From positions 1 to 7,825 of the forward strand of contig JANQHP010000022.1 of assembly GCA_028282625.1 (NCBI GenBank): a DNA stretch of 7,825 bases. The letters are read 5' to 3'. Origin of the DNA: Rickettsiales bacterium (lineage in GTDB: Bacteria > Pseudomonadota > Alphaproteobacteria > Rickettsiales > UBA8987). This document shows positions 1 to 5,063 of this stretch, one piece after another. A model generated the notes under the pieces. The model was not told the origin of the DNA, did no database searches, and saw nothing but the letters and a program-made list of their open reading frames with translations. Within the stretch, counting starts at the first letter, position 1; every line of letters starts with the position of its first letter. Made by a program: the position numbers and the translations under genes.

Positions 1-1
1 T

Positions 2-1627
2 TTATTGCAGCACCTCTTTGACCTTCGCCACCAGCTGGGAAAGGCTATAGGGCTTGGGCAGGAAATCAAAGTCGCGCCCCTGGCCAAAGCTTTCACGGAA
101 ACTGTCTTCCCCGTAGCCGGAAATAAAGATCACGCGTATCTCGGGGTAGGTGTGAAGCGCTTCTTTGACCATTTCCGGTCCGTTCATGCCGGGCATCATC
201 ACGTCGCTGATAATCAGGTCAATATCGCCCTCATGCTCACTAAGCGTTTGCAGCGCCTCTTCACCGGATTCCGCCTCCAGCACGGTATAACCTTTATTTT
301 CCAGCGCCCGCTTGCTGAACATGCGCACCGGTGCTTCGTCTTCCACCAAAAGCAGGGTACCTTGTCCGGTCAGGTCCGAAGGCGTGGCCTCTTCTTCTGC
401 GTCTGCAGGCTCTTCCACCGGGTCATCGGTGGTGATGTGGCGCTTAAAGAGCAGCACAAAATGGGCTCCTTCGCCCTCTTTGCTGTGCACGCAAATCGCG
501 CCGCCGGTTTGCTCCACAATGCCATACACCGTGGCAAGCCCAAGCCCGGTACCTTCCCCCACATCCTTGGTGGAAAAGAAAGGCTCAAAGATTTTCTGCA
601 ACGTGGCGGCGTTCATCCCGCACCCGTCATCTTGTACATCAATACGCACATACTCGCCGGGCTTGGGCGGCATGCTTTGTACGCTTTGTAGGAGATGCGC
701 CTCTAATGGCTGCTCGGCGCTGACCACACAGTTGCGGGTGCCAATGGTGATGGCACCACCCCGGCTGGCACTGGTTTGTTTTTGTTTGGCCAAAATGGCA
801 TCGCGCGCGTTCACACAGAGGTTAATCACCACTTGTTCCAACTGGCCCTGGTCCACCTTGATCGGCCATAACCCGCGGCCATGCTGCACATCCAGCGTGA
901 TTTGCTCCCCGATCAGCCGACGAATCAAATGGGAAAGTTCTGCCAGCACATCGGTGATATCCACGATTTTGGGTTGCAAGGTCTGGCGCCTGGAAAAGGC
1001 CAGCAACTGCCGCACAAGGTTGGCCGCGCGGTTGGCGTTTTGCTTGATCTGCATGATATCGGCAAAGGATTGTTCGCCTGGCGCATGGCGCTGTAGGAGC
1101 AGGTCACAAAAGCCGATCATCGCCGTCAGAAGATTGTTAAAATCATGGGCAATACCCCCGGCCAACTGGCCCACCGCCTGCATTTTTTGCGAATGCGCGA
1201 CTTTAAGTTCCAAACTTTTTTGCTCGGTGGTATCGATCAAATATGCCAGCCAGGTATCCTGCCCTTTGCTGAATTTTGAGGGCAGGTGTTGGAGGTAAAG
1301 CGAAGCGTGCAGCTCCTCCTCTCCCTCGCCTTGCAACAGGACCTGGATCGGAAGATTGGTGTGCTTGGCGTCACCGGTTTGGTCAAAGAGCGCTTGGACC
1401 TCTTCATGGTTTGCCGGGTCAATGACCCCAAAGAGATTTTGCCCTTCCAGCGTATGTGGCAGCTGCAGCTTCTGGACCAGATGGTGCAATGCTGTGTTGC
1501 AATGATGAATATGGCCCTGATGGTCCATCCACGCCATGGGAATGGGCGCGGTATCCATGACACGTGGCTTGACCGCCGTGTCAGGCTTTGCCCTAGCTTC
1601 TGACCATGTTTTCCACCATTTGGGCAT
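2..1627 (-). CDS. cckA: CckA-like hybrid sensor histidine kinase with receiver domain
   Basis: A 541-residue PAS-kinase-receiver protein. In alphaproteobacteria CckA autophosphorylates, passes phosphate to its own receiver and then through ChpT to CtrA and CpdR, controlling the cell cycle, motility or development. Visible in order: one PAS-like domain (about 23-135); the dimerisation/phosphoacceptor helix with GGIAHDFNN, phospho-His H161; an ATPase domain with N-box NARDA (N273), DDGCGM (333-338), FEPFFSTK (347-354) and GTGLGL (359-364); an acidic linker (about 402-418); and a receiver with acidic pocket E429/D430, phospho-Asp D475 and K525. The phosphoacceptor segment closely resembles CckA, so the name is well supported. 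Unlike the Caulobacter protein it has no membrane segments and only one clear PAS domain. The ATG is chosen because an in-frame TAA lies 12 bases upstream, inside the neighbouring inverted repeat; no good Shine-Dalgarno is seen. Other hybrid kinases of the same architecture cannot be wholly excluded. Confidence 0.85.
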   Translation of the reverse strand: MPKWWKTWSEARAKPDTAVKPRVMDTAPIPMAWMDHQGHIHHCNTALHHLVQKLQLPHTLEGQNLFGVIDPANHEEVQALFDQTGDAKHTNLPIQVLLQGEGEEELHASLYLQHLPSKFSKGQDTWLAYLIDTTEQKSLELKVAHSQKMQAVGQLAGGIAHDFNNLLTAMIGFCDLLLQRHAPGEQSFADIMQIKQNANRAANLVRQLLAFSRRQTLQPKIVDITDVLAELSHLIRRLIGEQITLDVQHGRGLWPIKVDQGQLEQVVINLCVNARDAILAKQKQTSASRGGAITIGTRNCVVSAEQPLEAHLLQSVQSMPPKPGEYVRIDVQDDGCGMNAATLQKIFEPFFSTKDVGEGTGLGLATVYGIVEQTGGAICVHSKEGEGAHFVLLFKRHITTDDPVEEPADAEEEATPSDLTGQGTLLLVEDEAPVRMFSKRALENKGYTVLEAESGEEALQTLSEHEGDIDLIISDVMMPGMNGPEMVKEALHTYPEIRVIFISGYGEDSFRESFGQGRDFDFLPKPYSLSQLVAKVKEVLQ

Positions 1628-1639
1628 GTCTGTGTTTCT

Positions 1640-1662
1640 TTAGACACTGTTGTTCAATAGGA
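1640..1662 (+). repeat. Left terminal inverted repeat
   Basis: Starts TTAGACACTGTTG and pairs with 1892-1914 at 22 of 23 positions; the only mismatch is at repeat position 11 (T against C). Its first three bases supply the in-frame TAA stop upstream of cckA, so this end sets the 5' limit of that reading frame. Confidence 0.85.
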
Positions 1663-1671
1663 AATTATTTT

Positions 1672-1772
1672 GTTGCTGACTAAAATCGTTATTCCACAAG
1701 GATTTATGCGCAGAGCATAGTGTGCCTATGGTCAAGCATAAAGACGCAGTGGATAGCGATTTTAGTCGCAAC
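1672..1772. repeat. Internal hairpin A of the palindromic element
   Basis: Arms at 1672-1697 and 1749-1772 are imperfect inverted copies (GTTGCTGACTAAAATCG against CGATTTTAGTCGCAAC, one inserted base). Within the loop, TTTATGC (1703-1709) pairs with GCATAAA (1736-1742), and CATAG (1716-1720) with CTATG (1726-1730). The nested, collinear pairs make a long stem-loop rather than a chance palindrome. Confidence 0.75.
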
Positions 1773-1779
1773 CCGAAGG

Positions 1780-1882
1780 GCCATGGTTGATTTTGCCTAA
1801 TAACGGCGAACATTTTCTCCAAAGATGCGCCCACATCTCTGTCGAAAATATTCTTGTTCTTAGACAAAATCAAACACATGGC
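1780..1882. repeat. Internal hairpin B of the palindromic element
   Basis: Arms at 1780-1804 and 1856-1882 are inverted copies sharing GCCATG and TTGATTTTG blocks, with two substitutions and a two-base length difference. Inside, ATTTTC (1812-1817) pairs with GAAAAT (1844-1849) and AGATG (1823-1827) with CATCT (1834-1838). The substitutions in the arms suggest an old or slowly decaying palindrome. Confidence 0.75.
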
Positions 1883-1891
1883 AAAACATTC

Positions 1892-1914
1892 TCCTATTGA
1901 ACAGCAGTGTCTAA
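1892..1914 (-). repeat. Right terminal inverted repeat
   Basis: Reverse complement of the left repeat with one mismatch. It overlaps the last codon of grxD: the TAG stop of grxD (1911-1913) is formed by the outer bases of this repeat. Confidence 0.85.
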
Positions 1915-2258
1915 GAAGCCGCAGAAGAGGGGGCCTCATGCGCGCCTGCAAGCAAGGGCTGCAACTCGCCGGCTTCAAACATCTCCTTCACGATGTCACA
2001 CCCGCCGATAAACTCTCCGTTGATATAAAGCTGTGGAATGGTCGGCCAATCCGAAAAGACTTTGATGCCCTCGCGCAGCTCCATGTCTTCCAACACATTG
2101 ATATCTTTAAACGAATCGGTGGTTTGCGATAATATTTGGACGACTACTGCAGAAAATCCGCATTGGGGAAAATGGCGCGTGCCTTTCATGAAAAGCACCA
2201 CGGGTTGGCTTGCAATAAGTGCCTGGATACGCGCGTGAATGGAAGAGTCTTCGGTCAT
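1911..2258 (-). CDS. grxD: Monothiol CGFS glutaredoxin (Grx4/GrxD family)
   Basis: A 115-residue single-domain thioredoxin-fold protein of normal length. CGFS glutaredoxins bind a [2Fe-2S] cluster as homodimers, or as heterodimers with BolA, and act in iron-sulfur cluster trafficking in the cytoplasm rather than as classical disulfide reductases. Visible signatures: glutathione-contacting K25 in MKGT, active-site CGFS (33-36), WPTIPQLY (71-78) with the cis-proline P75, and GGCD (85-88). The start is supported by AAGGAA at 2264-2269, about five bases upstream of ATG. The gene begins 41 bases after the bolA stop, and this adjacency fits the known BolA-Grx partnership. The last residues (PSSAAS) are low in complexity and the stop codon falls in the neighbouring inverted repeat, so the native C-terminus may have been altered slightly. 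Confidence 0.95.
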   Translation of the reverse strand: MTEDSSIHARIQALIASQPVVLFMKGTRHFPQCGFSAVVVQILSQTTDSFKDINVLEDMELREGIKVFSDWPTIPQLYINGEFIGGCDIVKEMFEAGELQPLLAGAHEAPSSAAS

Positions 2259-2299
2259 AAGGGTTCCTTTATCATGGTATAATGGGGGGTCAAAGAAAG

Positions 2300-2524
2300 T
2301 TACTGTGGCGTGCTGGTGCGAATAGACAGCGCATGGATATCCTCTGATGCCAGGGCTTCATAGACCATCTGGTGCTGGGCAATGCGCGTTTTGCCTGCAA
2401 AGACGGGACTCACGATATGCACGGCATAATGGTCGTTGTCACCGGCAAGGTCTTCGATTGTAATTTTTGCATCCAAAAAAGAGGCTTGAAGCAGGCTCTC
2501 TAGACGTTCGGCGGTAATGGCCAT
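2300..2524 (-). CDS. bolA: BolA family protein from internal start
   Basis: Starting at the internal ATG this is a 74-residue BolA protein, the usual length of short alphaproteobacterial BolA. BolA proteins pair with CGFS glutaredoxins through a bridged [2Fe-2S] cluster and work in iron-sulfur maturation or iron signalling. The family pattern is visible: N-terminal helix (about 4-17), the core segment FAGKTRIAQHQMVYEAL (42-58) and IHALSIRT (63-70), with the invariant histidine H64 that can ligate the cluster. A consensus AGGAGG (2533-2538) sits eight bases upstream of this ATG, the best ribosome site in the neighbourhood. That is the main reason to think BolA is made on its own. grxD, encoding its expected partner, follows 41 bases downstream. 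Confidence 0.85.
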   Translation of the reverse strand: MAITAERLESLLQASFLDAKITIEDLAGDNDHYAVHIVSPVFAGKTRIAQHQMVYEALASEDIHALSIRTSTPQ

Positions 2525-2842
2525 GGGGGATTCCTCCTGTGTGCTATCAGGCGTTATACGCGGATTTGCAGGCTGGCGCAAGGGATCTGGCTCCGGCACA
2601 GGGTCATAAAGATTGGCGTTAAAGGGGTGGCAGCGGAGCAAGCGACGCAGGGTCAACCAGGTGCCGCGCACAGGGCCGTGTTGCTTCAAGGCTTGCGTCG
2701 CATAGGCACTGCAGCTCGGGTAAAGGCGGCAACGCGGCGGCCCAAGCAAGGGTGAAATGCACCATTGGTAGATCCGGATGGGTGCGAGCACGAGCCACAA
2801 GGCGATGCGGCGAAAAAGGTGACGAAGCGAGTGTTCAGACAT
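2300..2842 (-). CDS. YidD-BolA continuous reading frame (possible fusion)
   Basis: One uninterrupted 180-codon frame. Residues 1-85 are YidD, the membrane protein insertion efficiency factor: an amphipathic N-terminus (about 8-35), CRLYPSCSAYA (38-48), GTWLTLRRLLRCHPF (60-74) and the YDPVP end (79-83), with conserved cysteines C38, C44 and C71. YidD assists insertion through YidC at the inner membrane. Members normally stop soon after the DPVP segment. Here a proline-rich linker (about 84-106) leads without a stop into a complete BolA domain (107-180). The YidD start has AAAGGAT (2847-2853) at good spacing. A separate BolA start with a strong ribosome site lies inside the frame, so the product may be a fusion, two proteins, or both. 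YidD coding alone would be 2525-2842. It follows the Smr gene by about 42 bases, probably in the same transcript. Confidence 0.85.
   Translation of the reverse strand: MSEHSLRHLFRRIALWLVLAPIRIYQWCISPLLGPPRCRLYPSCSAYATQALKQHGPVRGTWLTLRRLLRCHPFNANLYDPVPEPDPLRQPANPRITPDSTQEESPMAITAERLESLLQASFLDAKITIEDLAGDNDHYAVHIVSPVFAGKTRIAQHQMVYEALASEDIHALSIRTSTPQ
2533..2538 (-). promoter_or_regulatory. Strong Shine-Dalgarno for bolA inside the yidD frame
   Basis: AGGAGG on the minus strand, eight bases before the bolA ATG (2522-2524). It lies within the region coding the YidD-BolA linker (TQEESP), so it decides between a pure fusion and independent bolA translation. Confidence 0.8.
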
Positions 2843-2884
2843 AGTGATCCTTTTATAAGCGGTACATTTATTTAATCACAGTAT

Positions 2885-3463
2885 TTAAGGCGTGCGCACG
2901 CGGGCGAAATACAGCGCTATCACCCCATCGCCTCCTTTAGCAGGCGGAAGATAGGATATGGCCCGGATGATGGGTGGCGCCTGGTGTTGCTGAAGCCACT
3001 GGGGCACGGCCTGGCGCAGCACACCGCGACCTCCTGGTGTTGCACTTCCCTTGCCGGTAATGATGTGCACGCTCCGCCACTGCTGTTGATGGGCGTGTTG
3101 GAGCATGGCCTGGATTTGCTGGTGCGCCTCGGATTGGGTCATGCCGTGCAGGTCGAGCACCTTGTTGGGGGAAATGTTGCCTGCGGCAAATTGCTTGGCG
3201 GTCTGACGGTCCAGCGCGGTCATGTCGCCTATGGCTGGCACCGTATGGGGTGCACGTTCTTTTTGAGGGGGCCTGGTTTCTTGCCGCGTGGCGTGTGGTT
3301 TGAAAGGCAACGTGGAGGGTGTGTTGGATGGAGTATTTTCCGTGCGCTTAGGTTCCTTAAAGTGGATTTTTTCACGGGGAGAGAGCGGCGTGACATCTTG
3401 CACCGCCTGATGCCAGGTGTTTTCCTCCAAAGGGGGCGTATGGGATTCGTCGTCGCGTGGCAT
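2885..3463 (-). CDS. Smr-domain protein
   Basis: A 192-residue protein with a polar, proline-rich, probably disordered N-terminal half and a C-terminal Smr domain (about 100-190). Key motifs are LDLHGMT (103-109), TGKG (136-139), GVLRQAVPQWL (147-157) and GGDG (177-180), followed by a final beta strand (IALYFAR). Smr domains are nucleases or nucleic-acid binders, found at the C-terminus of MutS2 and as stand-alone proteins; some, such as SmrB of E. coli, cut mRNA at collided ribosomes. The LDRQT...LDLHGMTQSEAH layout matches the short alphaproteobacterial Smr/MutS-family protein, whose exact role is not established. The ATG at 3461-3463 is chosen because it lies 28 bases after the maf stop. 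An in-frame GTG at 3527-3529 would overlap maf by 38 bases and add 22 unconserved-looking residues. No Shine-Dalgarno is obvious for either. Confidence 0.85.
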   Translation of the reverse strand: MPRDDESHTPPLEENTWHQAVQDVTPLSPREKIHFKEPKRTENTPSNTPSTLPFKPHATRQETRPPQKERAPHTVPAIGDMTALDRQTAKQFAAGNISPNKVLDLHGMTQSEAHQQIQAMLQHAHQQQWRSVHIITGKGSATPGGRGVLRQAVPQWLQQHQAPPIIRAISYLPPAKGGDGVIALYFARVRTP

Positions 3464-3491
3464 GGTATGAGGTGTATGAGGTGAAACGTGT

Positions 3492-4091
3492 TTAGATATG
3501 GTGTAGCCCGGCGGCAAGCAGCATGCCACGGCATTCTACCAGAGGCAGCCCCACCACGTTGGAAAAGGAGCCGTTGATGCGGGCAATGAAGGCGCCGGCG
3601 GCGCCTTGAATGCCGTAACAGCCGGATTTTCCCTGCCAATGTTCGGCGGCAAGGTAGCGTTCCAGCTCTTCTTCGCTCAGGCGCTTAAAGGTGACGCGGG
3701 TCATCGTATATTGGCTGCGCGCATGGCCGGTTGGGTCCATCACACACATGCCGGTCAGCACACGGTGCGTGCGTCCGGAAAGATGGGTAAGAATGGCACG
3801 CGCTTCTGCCTGGTTGGCTGCTTTTTGGATAATGCGCCTGCCGGTCACCGCAATGGTATCGGCCGCCAGGATAATGGCTTCTGGGTGCTTGGCAGCAATG
3901 GCACCTGCCTTGGCTTTGGCGATCCGCGCTACGTAGTGTTCCGGACGTTCCTTGTTCAGGGGCGTTTCATCAATATCGGCCGGTACGATGCGATCAGGCT
4001 CAATCCCGATGGAACGGAGCAAGCCCAGGCGTGCTGCGGAGGCAGAAGCTAAAATCAGGGGAGTAGAAGCGTTCATGATGTGGCGTCCCAT
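3492..4091 (-). CDS. maf: Maf-family nucleoside triphosphate pyrophosphatase
   Basis: A 199-residue Maf protein that hydrolyses non-canonical or surplus nucleoside triphosphates to monophosphate and pyrophosphate. Motifs: LASASAARLGLL (14-25) with S16, S18 and R21; DETP (41-44); AADTIAV with D78; LSGRTHRVLTG (104-114); and KSGCYGIQGAAGAFI (155-169) followed by GSFSNVVGLPL (174-184). The K-x-G-x-YGIQG and NVVGLPL forms favour the YhdE type (dTTP/UTP) over the YceF type, an inference from motifs only. An alternative ATG at 4074-4076 (residue M6) directly precedes the conserved core and has GGGA upstream, so the true start may be there, giving 194 residues. infA lies 45 bases upstream, a common alphaproteobacterial arrangement, and the Smr gene follows, suggesting co-transcription. 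Confidence 0.93.
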   Translation of the reverse strand: MGRHIMNASTPLILASASAARLGLLRSIGIEPDRIVPADIDETPLNKERPEHYVARIAKAKAGAIAAKHPEAIILAADTIAVTGRRIIQKAANQAEARAILTHLSGRTHRVLTGMCVMDPTGHARSQYTMTRVTFKRLSEEELERYLAAEHWQGKSGCYGIQGAAGAFIARINGSFSNVVGLPLVECRGMLLAAGLHHI

Positions 4092-4136
4092 GCATGACTT
4101 ACATATGGCCAGCGTGGTGAGGACGTGGGATGAGAG

Positions 4137-4358
4137 CTACTGCTTGTAGCGGTGCACAATACGACCTTTTTCCAGGTCATAGGGTGTCATTTCCACGCGC
4201 ACTTTATCCCCAATCAGCACCCGAATGCGGTTCTTACGAATTTTACCCGAAGTATGGGCCAAAATAACGTGGCCATTTTCTAGCTCCACCCGAAACATGG
4301 CATTGGGCAAGCCTTCCAATACGGTGCCGTCAAATTCCAGTAACTCTTCTTTTGCCAT
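4137..4358 (-). CDS. infA: Translation initiation factor IF-1
   Basis: A 73-residue S1/OB-fold protein of the normal IF-1 length (about 72). IF-1 binds the ribosomal A site on the 30S subunit, cooperates with IF-2 and IF-3, and is essential. The sequence is close to the family consensus throughout: MAKEELLEFDGTV start, LPNAMFRVELENGH (17-30), LAHTSGKIRKNRIR (33-46) and GDKVRVEMTPYDLEKGRI (50-67). The start is unambiguous because the conserved N-terminus begins there, although no strong Shine-Dalgarno is seen. It is probably the first gene of the infA-maf-Smr group. The 157-base region upstream contains two small hairpins but no promoter I would defend. Confidence 0.98.
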   Translation of the reverse strand: MAKEELLEFDGTVLEGLPNAMFRVELENGHVILAHTSGKIRKNRIRVLIGDKVRVEMTPYDLEKGRIVHRYKQ

Positions 4359-4515
4359 ATTTGATGCGGTTTTTGTGCTTCTGTGGTGCGATTGTTTTTT
4401 CTATATTTTTTGATCCGCTGCACGGATGGTGCGCTTACAAAGGAGGCTTTGTGCCCGACATCCGCTCAAAAATCAAGGAAAAACACACGCCAGTGCAGAT
4501 AAAAACCTAGACGCC
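4359..4515. other. Intergenic region upstream of infA with two small hairpins
   Basis: 157 bases between the J-domain gene and infA, containing no coding sequence I can support. Two short perfect stem-loops are visible: ACAAAG-GAGG-CTTTGT (4437-4452) and ATCCG-CTGCA-CGGAT (4413-4427). A TATAGA on the minus strand between them and infA could be a -10 element, but no matching -35 was found. Neither hairpin is followed by a T-run, so they are not called terminators. Confidence 0.4.
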
Positions 4516-4911
4516 CTACCAATCGTCGTTTCTGCCATCCTCCTCGGCATCGTCCAACTTGCCACCCAGGCACACATAGGCATGTTCCAGCTCACGTTGC
4601 TTGGAGGCGGCCTGCCGATGGTGGCCATTGGTATAAAGCTGATGCACAAGCTGCATTTGCTGTTGATAGGCCTCTTTTAACACCTCGCTTGCCACACCGT
4701 TTTTAACCTCCAGCACGGCGTAATGGGCCTGCCGCTCGTGGCAGATGGCTTCGTAGGCCTCCTGCACTTTCTGGAGCTTATCCACCTCGGTATTGTCGCC
4801 TTCATTATGGTCGGGATGGTAGCGACGCAGCTGTTTATGGTAGGCCTTTTTGATTTCCTCCATGGAAGCGCCGCGCATCAGATTGAGCAACCGGTAAGCA
4901 TGAGCCGTCAT
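4516..4911 (-). CDS. Small J-domain protein with a degenerate second J-like repeat
   Basis: A 131-residue protein without the Gly/Phe, zinc-finger or substrate-binding regions of full DnaJ. Residues 4-57 form a J domain: AYRLLNL, helix II EEIKKAYHKQLRRY and the HPD motif at 32-34, which stimulates the ATPase of DnaK-type Hsp70. Residues 63-115 repeat the pattern: tyrosine start, then A-S-x-E-x-x-K-x-A-Y-x-x-Q (74-85), H90 in place of the HPD histidine, and an A-Y near the end (111-112); but HPD is replaced by HQL. A short acidic tail closes the protein. I infer an internal duplication in which one copy kept Hsp70 contact. The natural client or location cannot be told: there is no signal peptide or membrane segment. 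It is divergently oriented from dnaB and upstream of infA; no special link to either is shown. Confidence 0.85.
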   Translation of the reverse strand: MTAHAYRLLNLMRGASMEEIKKAYHKQLRRYHPDHNEGDNTEVDKLQKVQEAYEAICHERQAHYAVLEVKNGVASEVLKEAYQQQMQLVHQLYTNGHHRQAASKQRELEHAYVCLGGKLDDAEEDGRNDDW

Positions 4912-4994
4912 GGTTATTACTCTAGGTGTTTGCGCTTAAAAAGGCAAGTATGTCGTGGTTCTTGCGAAACCAAATGTAGGATAGGTTCTTCTGC

Positions 4995-5022
4995 TGGACT
5001 TTTTGCGGCAACTTACTATATG
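4995..5022 (+). promoter_or_regulatory. Possible sigma70-type promoter for dnaB
   Basis: TGGACT (4995-5000) and TATATG (5017-5022) are separated by 16 bases and lie about 42 bases before the likely dnaB ATG. Each box matches the consensus at four positions, so this is only a candidate within the 152-base divergent region between the J-domain gene and dnaB. Confidence 0.3.
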
Positions 5023-5063
5023 CTCGCTTTCCTTTTTTGACCCTGAATGATGTAACCCCTACC

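Larger units (their letters stand above)
1640..1914. mobile_element. MITE-like palindromic element with 23-bp terminal inverted repeats
   Basis: The two ends (1640-1662 and 1892-1914) are inverted copies matching at 22 of 23 positions, beginning TTAGACACTG. Weaker pairing continues inward for about 10 more bases. The core contains two further independent inverted repeats side by side (1672-1772 and 1780-1882), so either strand could fold into a Y-shaped structure. There is no credible coding sequence inside, and the interior looks more AT-rich than the genes around it. Both ends carry TA just outside GACAC, as expected for IS630/Tc1-mariner type insertion at TA, but no transposase is in the window. 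A non-autonomous miniature element is my inference; a structured intergenic RNA element is the alternative. It occupies nearly the whole grxD-cckA gap. Confidence 0.6.

Noticed and set aside
5..1298. Long open frames on the plus strand opposite cckA (5-691 and 312-1298)
   Set aside because: They are antisense to a strongly conserved kinase, show no recognisable domains, and have cysteine/serine/arginine-rich compositions typical of shadow frames.
1640..1978. Minus-strand frame running through the palindromic element into grxD
   Set aside because: It overlaps grxD in another frame and crosses the hairpins. The sequence shows inverted repeats rather than coding bias, and no domain is recognisable.
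2257..2277. Six-codon minus-strand frame MIKEPL whose TGA overlaps the grxD ATG
   Set aside because: The overlap looks like translational coupling, but the mini-frame has no ribosome site of its own, and AAGGAA inside it already serves grxD; chance is likely.
3464..3529. GTG start for the Smr gene, 22 codons upstream
   Set aside because: It would overlap maf and add a segment with no family resemblance; the ATG at 3461-3463 fits the spacing better.
4413..4452. Riboswitch or terminator upstream of infA
   Set aside because: Two 5-6 bp stem-loops are present, but there is no U-tract and no recognisable aptamer consensus.
5037..5063. TTG start for dnaB, nine codons upstream
   Set aside because: No ribosome site precedes it, and an ATG lies close by; kept only as an alternative.
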